Assembly: GCA_904066235.2 (NCBI GenBank)
Contig: CAJFCV020000001.1
Span: forward strand, 10,535,291-10,599,290
Reading direction: 5' to 3'
DNA from: Bursaphelenchus xylophilus
Lineage: Eukaryota > Nematoda > Chromadorea > Rhabditida > Aphelenchoididae
DNA: 64,000 nucleotides
Shown here: positions 38,519 to 49,642 of the stretch, in pieces
Layout: the number at the start of each line of letters is the position of its first letter
Position numbering within the stretch: the stretch's first letter is position 1
Notes under the pieces: generated by a model
Database searches by the model: none
The model's input: only the letters and a program-made list of their open reading frames with translations
What the model was told of the DNA's origin: nothing
Translations under genes and position numbers: made by a program

Positions 38519-39401
38519 ATCTGGCTGTTTTATTGAAAAAAATTATTTAAAAGATTTTAAAATACGATTTGGTTAGTCTTCTTATTTTTTTATTAAATCC
38601 ATGTCACTTTTTTAGAAAATAAATTTAAATTTCTTACCAAGGGAATAATTAGAGAGTAATATGTTCTGATTTGCTTCACAGTTTGCCTATGGCTTCAGCA
38701 TCAGCAACAAATCGCTCCCTGAAAGGTTAGCTCCCACTTTCGGCAGCCAAAATCTTCAAGAGGTTTCTTTTCGAAGGACGACTCAAAATGAAGAGTGTCG
38801 GTCCGGCAGAAAATTGTTTTGGCGCGTAACTTTTTTATTTTTGTGCGTGGAAAAGTTTGGATTTTTGTAAAAACATTACACCCCCACTTGTAAATTTTCC
38901 TGCAAGTTTGAAACCAAAAATCGAAAAAGGCATCAAATTTAGGACAAAAAATCTCGGCGTTTTTTGGAAAAGCAAGCTGTGAATTTCGCTGTATACGTAG
39001 TATACAGCGTGTAAGGAAGCAATGTTCTAAATTTGATGAAATCTTTATGCTATTCTGAGGACGAAAAAACCCCGTTTTCTGGTCCAACCCTCCGCTTTTT
39101 GCGTGCTCTCTTGTTGAATTCGCCGGCATATCTACAAAAGTCGTTTGTTGTGATTTTTGAACATCTTATGAGGTTGCCTACATTGCAAATGGTGTAACAA
39201 ATCTTTTTTCATCTTTGTGTTACCATATCCTCGGCCCTTTAGGTCATTTTATTTGATATATTTCCCTCTCCTCCATAGCTACTTCCTCTAAAAATCTCCT
39301 TTTATAACTTTCTTCTGACGTTATCGTCTTCATAGTAACCAAGGCATCCAATGTCTGGTTTTTGACAACCTTGGGTTCATTTGGAGCATACATTTGTTAC
39401 A
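38519..39401. other. Intergenic, gene A to gene B
   Basis: Holds an AAATAAA near 38620, a perfect palindrome (GCTGTATAC-GTA-GTATACAGC) at about 38988-39008, and a copy of the dispersed GAGAGC-type repeat in inverted orientation near 39060-39110. A 142-aa - strand frame at 38701-39129 is repeat-derived. The promoter of gene B lies at the right end. Confidence 0.55.
39326..39339 (+). promoter_or_regulatory. X-box-like promoter motif, lectin-like gene B
   Basis: GTCTTCATAGTAAC fits the published RFX/DAF-19 X-box consensus (RYYNYYWWRRNRAC) at all 14 positions and lies 62 bp before the ATG. In C. elegans such sites drive genes in ciliated sensory neurons. Confidence 0.5.
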
Positions 39402-41999
39402 ATGTGGATCTCAATACTTTTATTTTTCCCAATTTTTCTAAATCTGGCCAGAAAGGTGGATTATAGACAAGTCCCGGTCAGATACGTGGCACAATACGTC
39501 AAACCGGACAAGAAGTTAACCGTAGAGACAGTAAATGATTGCGGAACATACGCGGCGAATAATAACTACAAAGTTTTTGTGTTCTACAAGAGTAATGGGA
39601 CCTGCGAACTGGTGAACAGGATTGTTGGATACAGCCTTGCAGTGGATTCTGTTCAGCGTAAGTTGAGGAATTTTAGTGCTGCATGGGCTGAGAATTTGCA
39701 GAAATTTGAAGATTTTGGAAAATTTTCCTTTTTCTAGCCCAAACGTTTGCAGCTGCGCCCTGACTTGTCTGCAAACTGCAAACATGAAACTTTTCGTGCC
39801 GAAATTCGGCAAAACGTGTCAACTTTTCGAGGATTTTCGATCTAAAAATCTCGGTTGTTTCTTCAAAGCGCGAGATAAGATTCGGGATCAAACTATCCTT
39901 TTTCTGGCCCCGCCGAAAAGCAAGAATTTCCGGTTCGCGCCCACAACTTTTGCTGACTGCGAAACACGGTTAGGAATTTGCGAAACACGTAGGAATTTCA
40001 GGCTTAGCTTAGCCTCAGGCTTAGCCTCAGGGGCTTAGGCAGCTTAGGCTTAGCCTCAGGCTTAGGCTGTTTCCTACTTTTATTCGCAGTGTGCAGGGAA
40101 ATCGGGGCGCAAGCTGCGAAGCGCGGGGCCAGAAAAAGGATAGTTTTCCTAAGATTCTCGCATATACTTTTGAAAAAATTATTCGGCAGTCCCTACAAGC
40201 TGCGCCTCAAACTTTGAAGAATTTTTACGTGGCTAGCGGCCGCTAACTAGCGGTGAACGTCCTCGATGAAATTCGGCTCAAATTTACCCAAAAACAAACG
40301 CAATTTTAGGGTCCGGCCGACGAAATTTCGTGATTTACGTGAAAAGCGACCGCGATGGTTGCGGAAATTTGAAGTCGCAGGATGCAGAACAAGTTCTGGT
40401 GGATCTGAGTGAGTTTACTCTCACATTACGGACTGTTTATAGCGTATGGTGAAGCGACATGTCCTCCACATTACAATTTCGTGTTGAATTCCAAAATGAG
40501 GATTTGCCAGAACAAGGTGAGTTGGTAATTTCTAATACGACTTTCCTTTTGTCCCTACCGTCTAAACTTGTTCCAGATCAGTGATTTGAAAGAGTCCACG
40601 CTCTATGGGAGTATATTTTACAAGTATCGTCTGGGCGTGACTACCGACTACTACAACATGGACAAAGTGCCTCCTCAAAACCGGATCGCCAACTACGTCA
40701 TGAATCGGAGTCGTGAGTTGAAATTGCTTAAAAATTTGACTTACTAATTTAATTTTTCAGAGGCCACGCAGACAGTAAAATACACTTGTAACTCCACTCA
40801 AGGATACGTTACTTTCTTTGGGAACACTTATTACTGCTACGTGAGCAAACCCTATTCGGTGACCTCAGTCACCCCATTAGTAAACAATGTGTGTAAAACG
40901 GCACTGAAGAATGGAACTCCAGTCAAACTGTTTCACAAGCTGATCAAGGGATTTCTCTATAGTGAGTTTCTAGGCTTTTTTAATTTTTTGAAATTGAAGT
41001 GGTCGTATCTTTGTGTGCTTCTTTCATTTCTGGACTCAAAATTTCGAAATCCGCAAGGAAGATTATAAAAAAAATTTTCTATATAAATTTATTTAAATAT
41101 ATTCGATAACGAGATCTTTTAAAATTCATACTTGGATTTGCTGGTTTCTGTAGAAAATTGCTTAAGGCGCTCAAAATGTTTTTAAAATACGTCTGAGCTC
41201 GTCGTTTATTTTTTTTTTGTTCAGAAAAACGAAAACCGCGAAATTTTTTTTGCTTGTCCTTTGCAGGCAAAGCTGAGATGGTGAACAATCTTTGCCCACA
41301 ATGTAGTGCTCGAAGTTTATAAAAAGGACGGTCAGGGAAAAAACTCTTTAGCGACATCTTCGCCAGTTTTGTACGGGAAAAATTGATTTTTTGTCATGCC
41401 AAGCTTTGGGCTAAAAATCTTGTTTGTTTCTGGTGGCTTTAAAGACCAGAATTGTGCATGTCTTGCAAAAAGTAAATAAAAATTTGTGCCAAGTTTCATT
41501 ACCTGTCTATCGGGAAAGTAATGAGCGCAACGTTGCATCCAAAATTGTATCGCCGCCGAGAAAATGATTCGTGTCAAAATCAAAATGATTTTAACCTCAT
41601 CCACGCGATTGGCGCAGAGACGTTGTGCCATTATTTTCCCGACAGACTGATAAGATTTCGGCGTCGCGCTATTGCGTACATCCCTCGCAATCGTTCTTTA
41701 TTTGTATGGTTTCAGTCAACAACGCTGGCTGGCCTCTTGTGGGGATGTATCAAAAGAACAACAAATGGGTCTACTGGGATGGGAAGCCCGTTCCCTCGAG
41801 CGTTCTGGACTGGCAGCCAGGTGCGCCATACGCCGCCAATGGGCCGTTGGTTCTGGTGGCCAGCCGAGGTCTTTGGCTCTATAATTCAGACAGTAATGAG
41901 CAATACAAGACGATCCCTTGCATTGGGTCGACGATAAAACGAACTTCTCAAGACCTGATCGATGATATCTCTGTAGACACAAACAGCACTTCCATTTGA
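39402..41999 (+). CDS. Secreted PAN/CW-like plus C-type-lectin-like protein, array gene B
   Basis: 349 aa in six exons: 39402-39657, 40310-40408, 40443-40516, 40577-40712, 40761-40961, 41716-41999. Signal peptide MWISILLFFPIFLNLA. Family blocks: PVRYVAQYVK, NGTCELV, TYGEATCPP, YRLGVTTD, NYVMNR, KYTCNSTQGYVTFF, CKTALKNGTPVKLFHKLIKG, AGWPLVGMYQKN, KWVYWDG and PCIGS. The microexon of genes A, C and D is fused to the preceding exon here (exon 4), as in gene E. The end is longer than in paralogues, with a Ser/Thr/Asp tail. A Met 21 bp upstream (39381) is an alternative start but lengthens the signal without need. AATAAA at 42037. Intron 1 holds an inverted repeat and the last intron a MITE. Confidence 0.8.
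39888..40150. repeat. Inverted repeat and short tandem repeat in gene B intron 1
   Basis: AACTATCCTTTTTCTGGCCC near 39890 is repeated inverted near 40130, about 220 bp apart. Between them, 40010-40070 is a low-copy tandem of a TTAGCCTCAGGC-type unit, five or six imperfect copies. Confidence 0.65.
41502..41649. mobile_element. MITE, CAGTCTGTCGG family
   Basis: Left end CCTGTCTATCGGGAAAGTAA and right end CATTATTTTCCCGACAGACT are inverted copies. Subterminal CGCAACGTTG / GACGTTGTG also pair. In the last intron of gene B. Confidence 0.7.
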
Positions 42000-42533
42000 A
42001 GTTGTTGTTAGAAATTGCAAGTTCTTGAAAGAAAGGAATAAACTAGACTACATCTAAGGCTCTATCATCCCCGAATTCATCGTATATTAAAATGCCATGT
42101 AGCGCCGAAAAATCGCCATGGAATGAGACCTTGAATATTTATAATATGAGTGCGAGCAAAGTGCGTTTCTCGGAAGATACGGAAACAAAAGGAAAAATTG
42201 CGAAAATTTTAATGTCTGAGGACCTCACTTTGGCTGATAGATTTTTATTTGCAAGTTTTGATAAATTTAATGGATATAAAGAGCGAAAAATTTCAAATTG
42301 AATCCCTTGATGCTTCTTTTGCGGTTTTAGGTTTGTAAATTTCATGCCCGATTGATAGTCCGTCTGCCGCTGGAGTGATTTTTAGCATTGGGCAGAAAAG
42401 TCAGGGTGCGAGCGTCACGTAAAAAAAAGCCTGTTGCACGGCGAAAAAATTAACAAATTGCACAGTGCAAGGATGCACTTTTCTTTTGTCACAGTTCATG
42501 TCGCCGAAATCACTCCAGCGACTTTGCGAACGG

Positions 42534-44020
42534 ACTATACTGGTTGACAAAATTTTCTTTCCACCTCGTATCTCGGGAACTGCTGGGCCTAGAACCTCAA
42601 AATTCGGCATAGAAACATCATGGGACAATCTAACACCATACCCAAAAAATCATACCATTTGATGCACTTTCAGTGCACTTTTCATGCAATCGGCAAAAAA
42701 AGAGGTGACAAAATTTTCTTTCCACTTTGGAAGAACGTTTGTAAATTAAAAGCCAAAGGCATGATTGTGGTATCGTTGTGATCGCGAAGAAGTCCTCTTT
42801 CTATCCGTGTCACAATTTTACAGGAGTTTTCGTTTGTTCGCCCTTGGGCGTCTGCTCATCATTGCGTTGTCCGTTTTCGGCCAAATTGGTGGACAGAGAA
42901 GCTCGCAGAAGGCCCAATGAGATGAAACTGCCCTTAAAAAATCTGGCATTTATGTCTGCAACATTGTTTACACCAGCATTAAAATTAGATTTAATTTAAG
43001 TGTGTTGCGTGGGAAAAAGCGCCACCTTTAGAGTGCGCGAAACCGGGAAATTGCTTATGTACAGAATGGAAACGTCGAAATGACATGCCTTTGCAGTACA
43101 TATGGCGTATTTTAGGTATTATACGACCGTATGTGTTGAAGCCTACCGTCTTACCTTACCCCCTGTGGTCTATGTCGTCTTAGGTAATACAGGTTGTTGC
43201 ACTACATGACGGAGAGGCATTACCATAACTTAAAATTGATATATTGGGAAATTTGACTACCAGACTACTTTAATACATTGAGATTGACCCGCCTTTAGCG
43301 TTTTTGCTACGACAAATAATTTGCGCGGGAAGCTTAGGGTTGCAAATCTTGCACATGGGGCATGGGGAACCATTCTTCTGCTCACAACTAAGCGCGACAT
43401 CAGATACTAAAATCTTCGGTATTTTTAAAGTCTGCAGTATCATAGAAAATATATCAGCAGGAAAAGTTATTTGAATTATCTGCAGTATTCCCATAATAAC
43501 GTAATTTTCTGGCAACGAGAGGCTTGGAAGTGCACATTTTCCCATGCAACACACTTAAATTGAATCTAATTTTAATGCCGGTGTAAAAAATGTTGCAGAT
43601 ATAAATACCAGATTTTTTAAGGGCAGTTTCATCTCATTGGGCCTTCTGCGAGCTTCTCTGTCCACCAATTTGGCCGAAAACGGACAACGCAATGATGAGC
43701 AGACGCCCAAGGGCGAACAAACGAAAACCCCTGTAAAATTGTGACACGGATAGAAAGAGGACTTCTTCGCGATCACAACGATACCACAATCATGCCTTTG
43801 GCTTTTAATTTACAAACGTTCTTCCAAAGTGGAAAGAAAATTTTGTCACCTCTTTTTTTGCCGATTGCATAAAAAGTGCACTGAAAGTGCATCAAATGGT
43901 ATGATTTTTTGGGTATGGTGTTAGATTGTCCCATGATGTTTCTATGCCGAATTTTGAGGTTCTAGGCCCAGCAGTTCCCGAGATACGAGGTGGAAAGAAA
44001 ATTTTGTCAACCAGTATAGT
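42534..44020. mobile_element. Long foldback element with about 480-bp near-identical arms
   Basis: Arm 42534-43014 is the reverse complement of arm 43539-44020 with very few differences. Both start ACTATACTGGTTGACAAAAT and carry the same 73-aa frame on opposite strands. The 520-bp loop contains a 94-aa - strand frame with two CXXC pairs (CPMCKIC) but no transposase signature. High arm identity implies recent insertion or gene conversion. Confidence 0.88.
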
Positions 44021-44789
44021 ATCACAAAAATATAAAGTTTTCTTATTAGCAAAAAAGTTATAACCAAAAACCGTTTTTTGTCTGGCTGTTCTCCTCAATT
44101 TGCCTTCTCTCTCGAAAGCTGACTGTTGATATCTCGGCTGCCGCTGACAACTTAAAGCTGAATTTTCAGCGGTTGATCTGTAGCTGGCTTAGGGCACGTA
44201 TGGAAAATCCTGAGAAACGAGAACACTTCTTCTTGCTATTAAAATTTTGTAAGAAATTCTGATAAAGGAGACTTTTAGGTCATGCGGGTTCAAAACTTAT
44301 CGGGTTTCAATGTAAGCTTACGCTCTCCAGCAGATGCTGAATACTCAACAATCGGGTTTTCGGGAGGGCACGCGGTATTAGGAGAGCTGCCCAGACGAGA
44401 AACAGTTTTTGCTCATAACGTTTTGGCATCCGCAGGGAAAATTTTCATTTTGTATGGAAAAATCATACAGTAGTAAACGAATCTGAAATTTGTCGCAGAA
44501 AATCGAAGATCTTGTGATATCTTCTGATCCAAAAATCTTGGAGATTTCTGGAAAGCACGAGCTAGGAATCTCTTGTTAGAAAATTATACAGTATTTTTGA
44601 GTCAACTTACAAATTTAGTTTGCCTGATACTAGTCTGTTCGTAAAATCGCCGGAGTTGGGACATGTATTGCGAGAAAACAAAAGTTCTCTTTACACTGTG
44701 CAATTTGTGGCTTCTTGCATGGACTTTTTTGGGCTGTCGATTGAATGTTGACCTTTACAATGCAAAAGGCAAACGTAACTCCAGCGGCA

Positions 44790-45245
44790 TTGCGATAGGA
44801 CCAGAGCGGGCGCACACTTGCGGGCAACCCCTTTGCGGGCAAATTTTTGCGGGTAGCCACTTTGCGAGCAGCCTGGGACATGTGCGGGCAGGGTCGACAT
44901 TTGTGGGAGCCTGGAACATTTGCGGGCAACCGGCGCTTGAGGATAACAAGGTGGAGATGGAAAAATTACGGCGGTATTTTGGAAGTTTTCCGACATTTGC
45001 GGGCAGGCAATACTTGCGGGAAGCCGACATTTGCGGGCAACAGTTCCAAAAGTTCCAATACAATCTGTGTGATTGTTTTTTCCTGTTGCCCGCAAATGTC
45101 GGCAAATTTCCAAAATATCGCAGTAATATTTCCACCTCTACCCTGTTACCCTCAGGTGCCGGTTGCCCGCAAATGTCCCAGGCTGCCCGCAAATGTGACC
45201 CCCTAAATTTTGCCCGCAAGTGTCGCGACGCCAGGACCAGTACTT
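44790..45245. repeat. Iterated ATTTGCGGGCA block arranged as a foldback
   Basis: About a dozen copies of (A)NTTGCGGGCA lie in the left two thirds and several inverted copies (TGCCCGCAAATGT) in the right third. Outer ends AGGACCAG and CCAGGACCAG, and the flanking GTGCGC / CGACGCC, also pair. Spacing is irregular (about 15-60 bp). Confidence 0.8.
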
Positions 45246-45415
45246 CTTTGTGGGAACTATGTAGCGCATTCGTTTCTTTCTCATTTTCGTGTTGTTTTGT
45301 TTTGTCTGCCCGAAGCCAACGACTCTCGTATTCGCCAAATTCCACGTGTAATCAAAAAATCAACGACTTCCGTTACAGTACACCATCGCGATTTAATGCA
45401 CCCACATGTTTCGCG

Positions 45416-45424
45416 CCTAGCGAC
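45416..45424 (+). promoter_or_regulatory. X-box-like promoter motif, lectin-like gene C
   Basis: CCTAGCGAC, 45 bp before the ATG, identical to the cores of genes A and D. Confidence 0.4.
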
Positions 45425-45469
45425 GGAATCCCAAACTTTTGTGCCCATTCGGCCTCGTCGTCCGCCAAA

Positions 45470-48400
45470 ATGATTCTACTTTTTGTGTTTGTTGTTTCAA
45501 TTGCAACTGCCCAGGGCTACATCTACATTCAGGTGCCAATGAAATACCTCATCAGCTACGATAAATCTACTTCAGTGACTGTCGACGATGTCTACGCATG
45601 TGCGGAGTACTGCGGGAACAAGGGTGTGAAGGTGTTTTATTACTACACAAACGGAACTTGTGTTGCGATCAGCCGTGTGGCGAGCTATACGATAGAAACA
45701 AGTGCGGTCATAGGTAGGAAATTTTCTTAAAAATATTTTTTGCATCTTGATTCCTCGAAAACTGATGATTTCAGATTCCAAAACCCGCAATTTCACCGTG
45801 TATGTGGCGTCGGCGCGGAAGGGATGCACCTGCAGTGACATGGACTCGGAAAATGCGCAGATATCGATTATCAGTCTCAGTAAGTGGCATAGATGATGAG
45901 TTTGTTTGCAAAGAAAGATAAGCAAAACATCACTTTGGGCGCCGGGCAACGCGGACCGCCAGACTAAAGGAAAATAAGGAAGAACCTCGAAATACCGGAA
46001 ATAGAAAGTGAAAGAAATGGAGAGGATTTGTCTCAGCGGCTAGCCCAGAAGTTGGAACGTCTAGCCAAAACTTTAAAAGGGCCTCAAAATTATCAAAATA
46101 CCCATAAGTTTGACTAAACATTCATGGAAGCTCAAAGCCCACCTAACGCATTGGCTAGCCGTTGAAGCTATTCCGGACCGGATTCAATTTTTGGCTAGCC
46201 ATGTGAGATTTTTCAGGTTCTTACTAGTTACTTTTGTAGTGGCGGTCCGAGTAATTAGGTTAGGAAAAAGCCGTATGGGCTGCTTTACTTAGACTGTCGG
46301 TGGACTTGCTTCTAATTGTAAGTAATGAAGCCGCAAGATAGCACAATGATGGCTTGTAGTCGAATAAAACACCCGCGGAGAATATAGTCTGTAACTTTAT
46401 AAGCTCCTAATAACACGCAACAAACAATAGTGTTCTATGAAAGTTACAAGATCTCTAGAGATTAGTATCCGATCCGAGTCAATGAGAACATGCCGGATTG
46501 GTCGACAGGCTGCGGCAAAGGGTCAGATGACCATTATTATTATGGGACCCGAAAAGGGACAGGATAATCATCCTGAATTGACGTGAAGTCTATAGTGGTT
46601 GAGTTTACCGCGTCGACAGACTTCCGATCTCACTATCCGTGACCCGGGTGCCTATTTAATTTCACGTATTCTGCAAATTGTGGCTTCTACTGCGCATCTC
46701 CTTATTTAAAGTAATCCGAAACTTTTTTTCAGCATATGGCGAGAACATTTGTCCGCAGGGCTTTAATTACGCCCTCGACAAGGCGATGTCTTATCTGTGT
46801 GTAAATACGGTAAGTTATTCTGCGGTCTTCTGCTTACGAGTGGAGTTTATCAATTCTTGAAAATTTTACCTCGCGCTTTACCGGCGCAGCCGGGATGTTC
46901 TGAATTCTTGCCTTTGGGAAAATGAGGGGAGTCAGACAGAGGAAAAAGCAATTTTTTGGCCATACGTTTTTATAATTTTTTTTAAAATTTTTTTTTGGCG
47001 TTTCTGCAAAGCGCCAGAAAAGAATTTCGCATTTGTCGCAAAATTTGTGTAAATGTAAATTTGTCGTCTCGGATTTGTTGTAGAGAATGAAATTCTGCAC
47101 ATTATGAAATCATCGCTCGTTGTCATAGATAAGGGCGCTTTTTTCGAACATCCAGAATCGGCGATTGATTATGTATGCAATTTTCTTTAACAATTGTCAA
47201 AAGTGGCCTAGCTCAAAAAATCTGCCTCATGGTTTCACTGTCAAAAAATAAAAAAAAAATGGCTCATTTTTGACATATTTCAGGTGGCTGATTTGGACGA
47301 TGGTTCAGATCCGTATGGCCATAAATTCGACAACTTTCGAGTCGGCGTTACAACGAATGTCACAGGGTATCCGGAGCAAAGTCAGTAAGTGCAATTTTAA
47401 TAACAAACTTACATAATTTCTATAACAATCTAAATTTTAAAATCTTTGATTCCAGAGTCAACAACTACGTGATGAACAGAGCTCGTAAGTGGTATAAAAA
47501 TAAAGCAAACCATAAATTTAGAAGCCACAGAGACCGTGAAATACACATGCAGCAATGATCAAGCGTTTGTTGTGTTCTTATTGGATGGATATTACTGTCA
47601 TCTGCAAGTGGATTTGTATATTAACACGACAGTTCCATTGGTTCAAAATCATTGCAAGCACTATCTAACCGGAGGAACTCCGGTTAAATTGTTCAACGAG
47701 ATGATTCGAGGCTTTTTATACAGTAAGATTTTACTCATTAGGGGAAGTGTTCGAAGTTCAGTGTTATGATTTTTTTACCATCTATTCACACGACAGACCA
47801 TGTCAATTTCTGAAATTTTTCGGTCGCGCTTTGCAAGGCCAGACACGTTATTCAGCCATCTTTGACGGATAGATAGTGCGTGATATGAGGAGAGCGGCCA
47901 GAGAAAAAAGCGTTTTTTATCTCTTTGTCAACTTTGCACGAAAAAAATGATTTTTTTGTAAAAACGTTATGTTATACGGTGGAGGCATGGCTAGAAGACC
48001 GGGACAGGGCCTGAGAAAAGCCCCGGGCCGGCCTGACCACTTCGGCCCCCCAAAAATCGACCCGGCTCGGCGCCATTGCCACCCCTAGCCATTTCTGCGA
48101 CCGTGGGAAAAACCATGAGCCTTTGTAATGCCTAAATTTGCGAAACATGTCATATTTTTCCGACTTCCGTGCAAGAAAACCTCGATTTTTTTCATCAAAG
48201 CGCAAACTAGCAATTTCACAAATGGCTTACAAAAAATAATCTCAATTGGCCCAATTCTCGTTAATATCCGAGCCTCGCACTTTGACCACTTCCTCTGTCA
48301 AACTCTCTTACATTTTACTTTCAATCGTCACCATATTACACATGATACATAATATATTATATTTCGCCATCTTTTCCAGTAAATCACGCAGGCTGGCCGG

Positions 48401-48597
48401 TGGTCGGAATTGTCCCGAATGGCACAGGCTGGATGTATTGGGACAATACGACCGTTGGGAATGATATTGTCTGGCAATCGGGATACCCTGGAGATGGTGA
48501 TATTGCGATGATCGGAGTTCAAGGCCTTAGTATGTTCAATGGGCCCGAAAATGTGCAGAATCAGTTCCCTTGTATGGCTAGTGCTACCAAGAGCTAA
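45470..48597 (+). CDS. Secreted PAN/CW-like plus C-type-lectin-like protein, array gene C
   Basis: 324 aa in seven exons: 45470-45713, 45775-45879, 46733-46809, 47284-47384, 47456-47484 (29-nt microexon), 47522-47722, 48380-48597. Signal peptide MILLFVFVVSIATAQG. PAN/CW-like Cys region CAEYCGNKGVKVFYYYTNGTC; then TYGENICPQG, PYGHKFDNFRVGVTTNVTG, QVNNYVMNRA, KYTCSNDQAFVVFLLDGYYC, CKHYLTGGTPVKLFNEMIRG, HAGWPVVGIVPNG, WMYWDNTT, WQSGYPGDGDIAMIGVQGL and FPCMA. It is closest to gene D. Secreted or cell-surface role is inferred; ligand unknown. AATAAA about 48662. Introns 2, 3 and 6 are expanded by dispersed repeats at the places where the same introns of paralogues carry them. Confidence 0.82.
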
Positions 48598-48771
48598 CCC
48601 ACCAAAATCCTAGCATCCACTTCGTTAAAAATGTAAACCATATCGCTGTGTTTGTAGATAAAATAAAGGATTTCTAATGCTGGAAGTTGAAGATGTGGAC
48701 TTTGAAGGTCTTTCATTCGGGTGTTCAACTTGCTGAAGATTCTTTCATAAGTACGAACTGGGCAGAGATCA
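48594..48771 (-). pseudogene. Possible terminal exon fragment of an unknown gene
   Basis: Antisense to the 3' end of gene C. After an ATTTTCAG acceptor, 178 bp encode an uninterrupted, coding-like peptide (RTYERIFSKLNTRMKDLQSP; ILYFIYKHSDMVYIFNEVDA) ending in TAG that overlaps gene C's stop by 4 nt. I found no convincing upstream exons and do not recognise the family. It may be a relic or a transposon end. Confidence 0.3.
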
Positions 48772-49642
48772 CTGAAAATTAATTTAGAGTAAATACAAAT
48801 TTTAACTACATAGTAACGTATGAGTAACAAATTTTTAATGTCAAAAAACGAGAAAGTGTAAAATACGTCATAAAATCCTCCCTTCCAACTAATCAAGGAA
48901 GGTACCACTCAAGACATGGTGATGGAGTTCAAATAAAAAGAGAAACCGAGGAACTGTGAAAGATTCTACAGTTTTTATGGCGCGAGTAGCACGTTGCCGG
49001 ACTGAAATCGCATTGCGAGAAGACAAAGGTTTTCGCCAAAAATCAGCCCGGCGACTCTTCGGGCAGGGCTAGTAAGGAAAGAGCGTATCTTGAGAAGAAA
49101 TGGTATAGCCCCGGGGTGGGGACAAGGCATATTTCTTAAGCGATATTTTTGTTTGCAATGTGGTAAAAGGGTCTCAAAGAAGTTTTTTTAAAGAACTGTT
49201 TTTTTTTTTAAATAGCGTGCTAAGGGGTACATTTTTTGGCAAATGAAAAAGTTGGATGCCTCTTCGCCAAGGTGCCCTATGGGTATAAGGTTCGCTCTTC
49301 AGAATCTTTCCCTTATAAAACATTTCAGTATTTGGGGCGTCCGCAAAATTTTCAAAACTTGGAATGCTGCCTGGACACAACATATCCATGAAATAATAAA
49401 AAAGTCATCCGTTTTTATTAACGTATGCGAAATAGGGCAGGACCACAGTATTCCAATTTTGAGCAAGGTTCGAATTCAAACACTCACACGTCGAAAGGCA
49501 TTATTTATAAGACTACGACCTCTGCCCCCAAAAAACCACAATTCCGAGAAGAATAAAAACGCCATAAATAAGCTGCAAACGATCGCCGAGCCAGTGCCTA
49601 GCGACAAAACTCAAGAACTTCATTCAGCACCCAGCGGCCACA
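48772..49642. other. Intergenic, gene C to gene D
   Basis: Short frames only (for example 49243-49740, which runs into gene D exon 1 in another frame). A TAAAATACG motif lies at 48859. The promoter motif of gene D is at the right end. Confidence 0.5.
49597..49605 (+). promoter_or_regulatory. X-box-like promoter motif, lectin-like gene D
   Basis: CCTAGCGAC, 37 bp before the ATG. The match to gene A extends to CCTAGCGACAAAA. Confidence 0.4.

Larger units (their letters stand above)
42000..45469. other. Intergenic, gene B to gene C, 3.5 kb
   Basis: Occupied mainly by two repeat systems, the foldback at 42534-44020 and the iterated motif block at 44790-45245. A TTGCACAGTGCAA palindrome lies near 42456. 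The 355-aa + frame covering 44663-45730 is a read-through of the iterated repeat into exon 1 of gene C and is not a protein. Confidence 0.6.

Noticed and set aside
38701..39129. 142-aa minus-strand frame in the A-B gap
   Set aside because: Overlaps dispersed repeat sequence and a palindrome; no splice or domain support.
40010..40070. CRISPR-like array
   Set aside because: Short imperfect tandem repeats without unique spacers, in a eukaryotic intron.
42778..43776. Two almost identical 73-aa proteins on opposite strands
   Set aside because: Same sequence in the two arms of the foldback element; not duplicated genes.
44663..45730. 355-aa open frame, the longest in the window
   Set aside because: Its first two thirds are the translated ATTTGCGGGCA repeat (CGQ-type peptides) and the end is exon 1 of gene C in frame by chance; there are no introns or domains.
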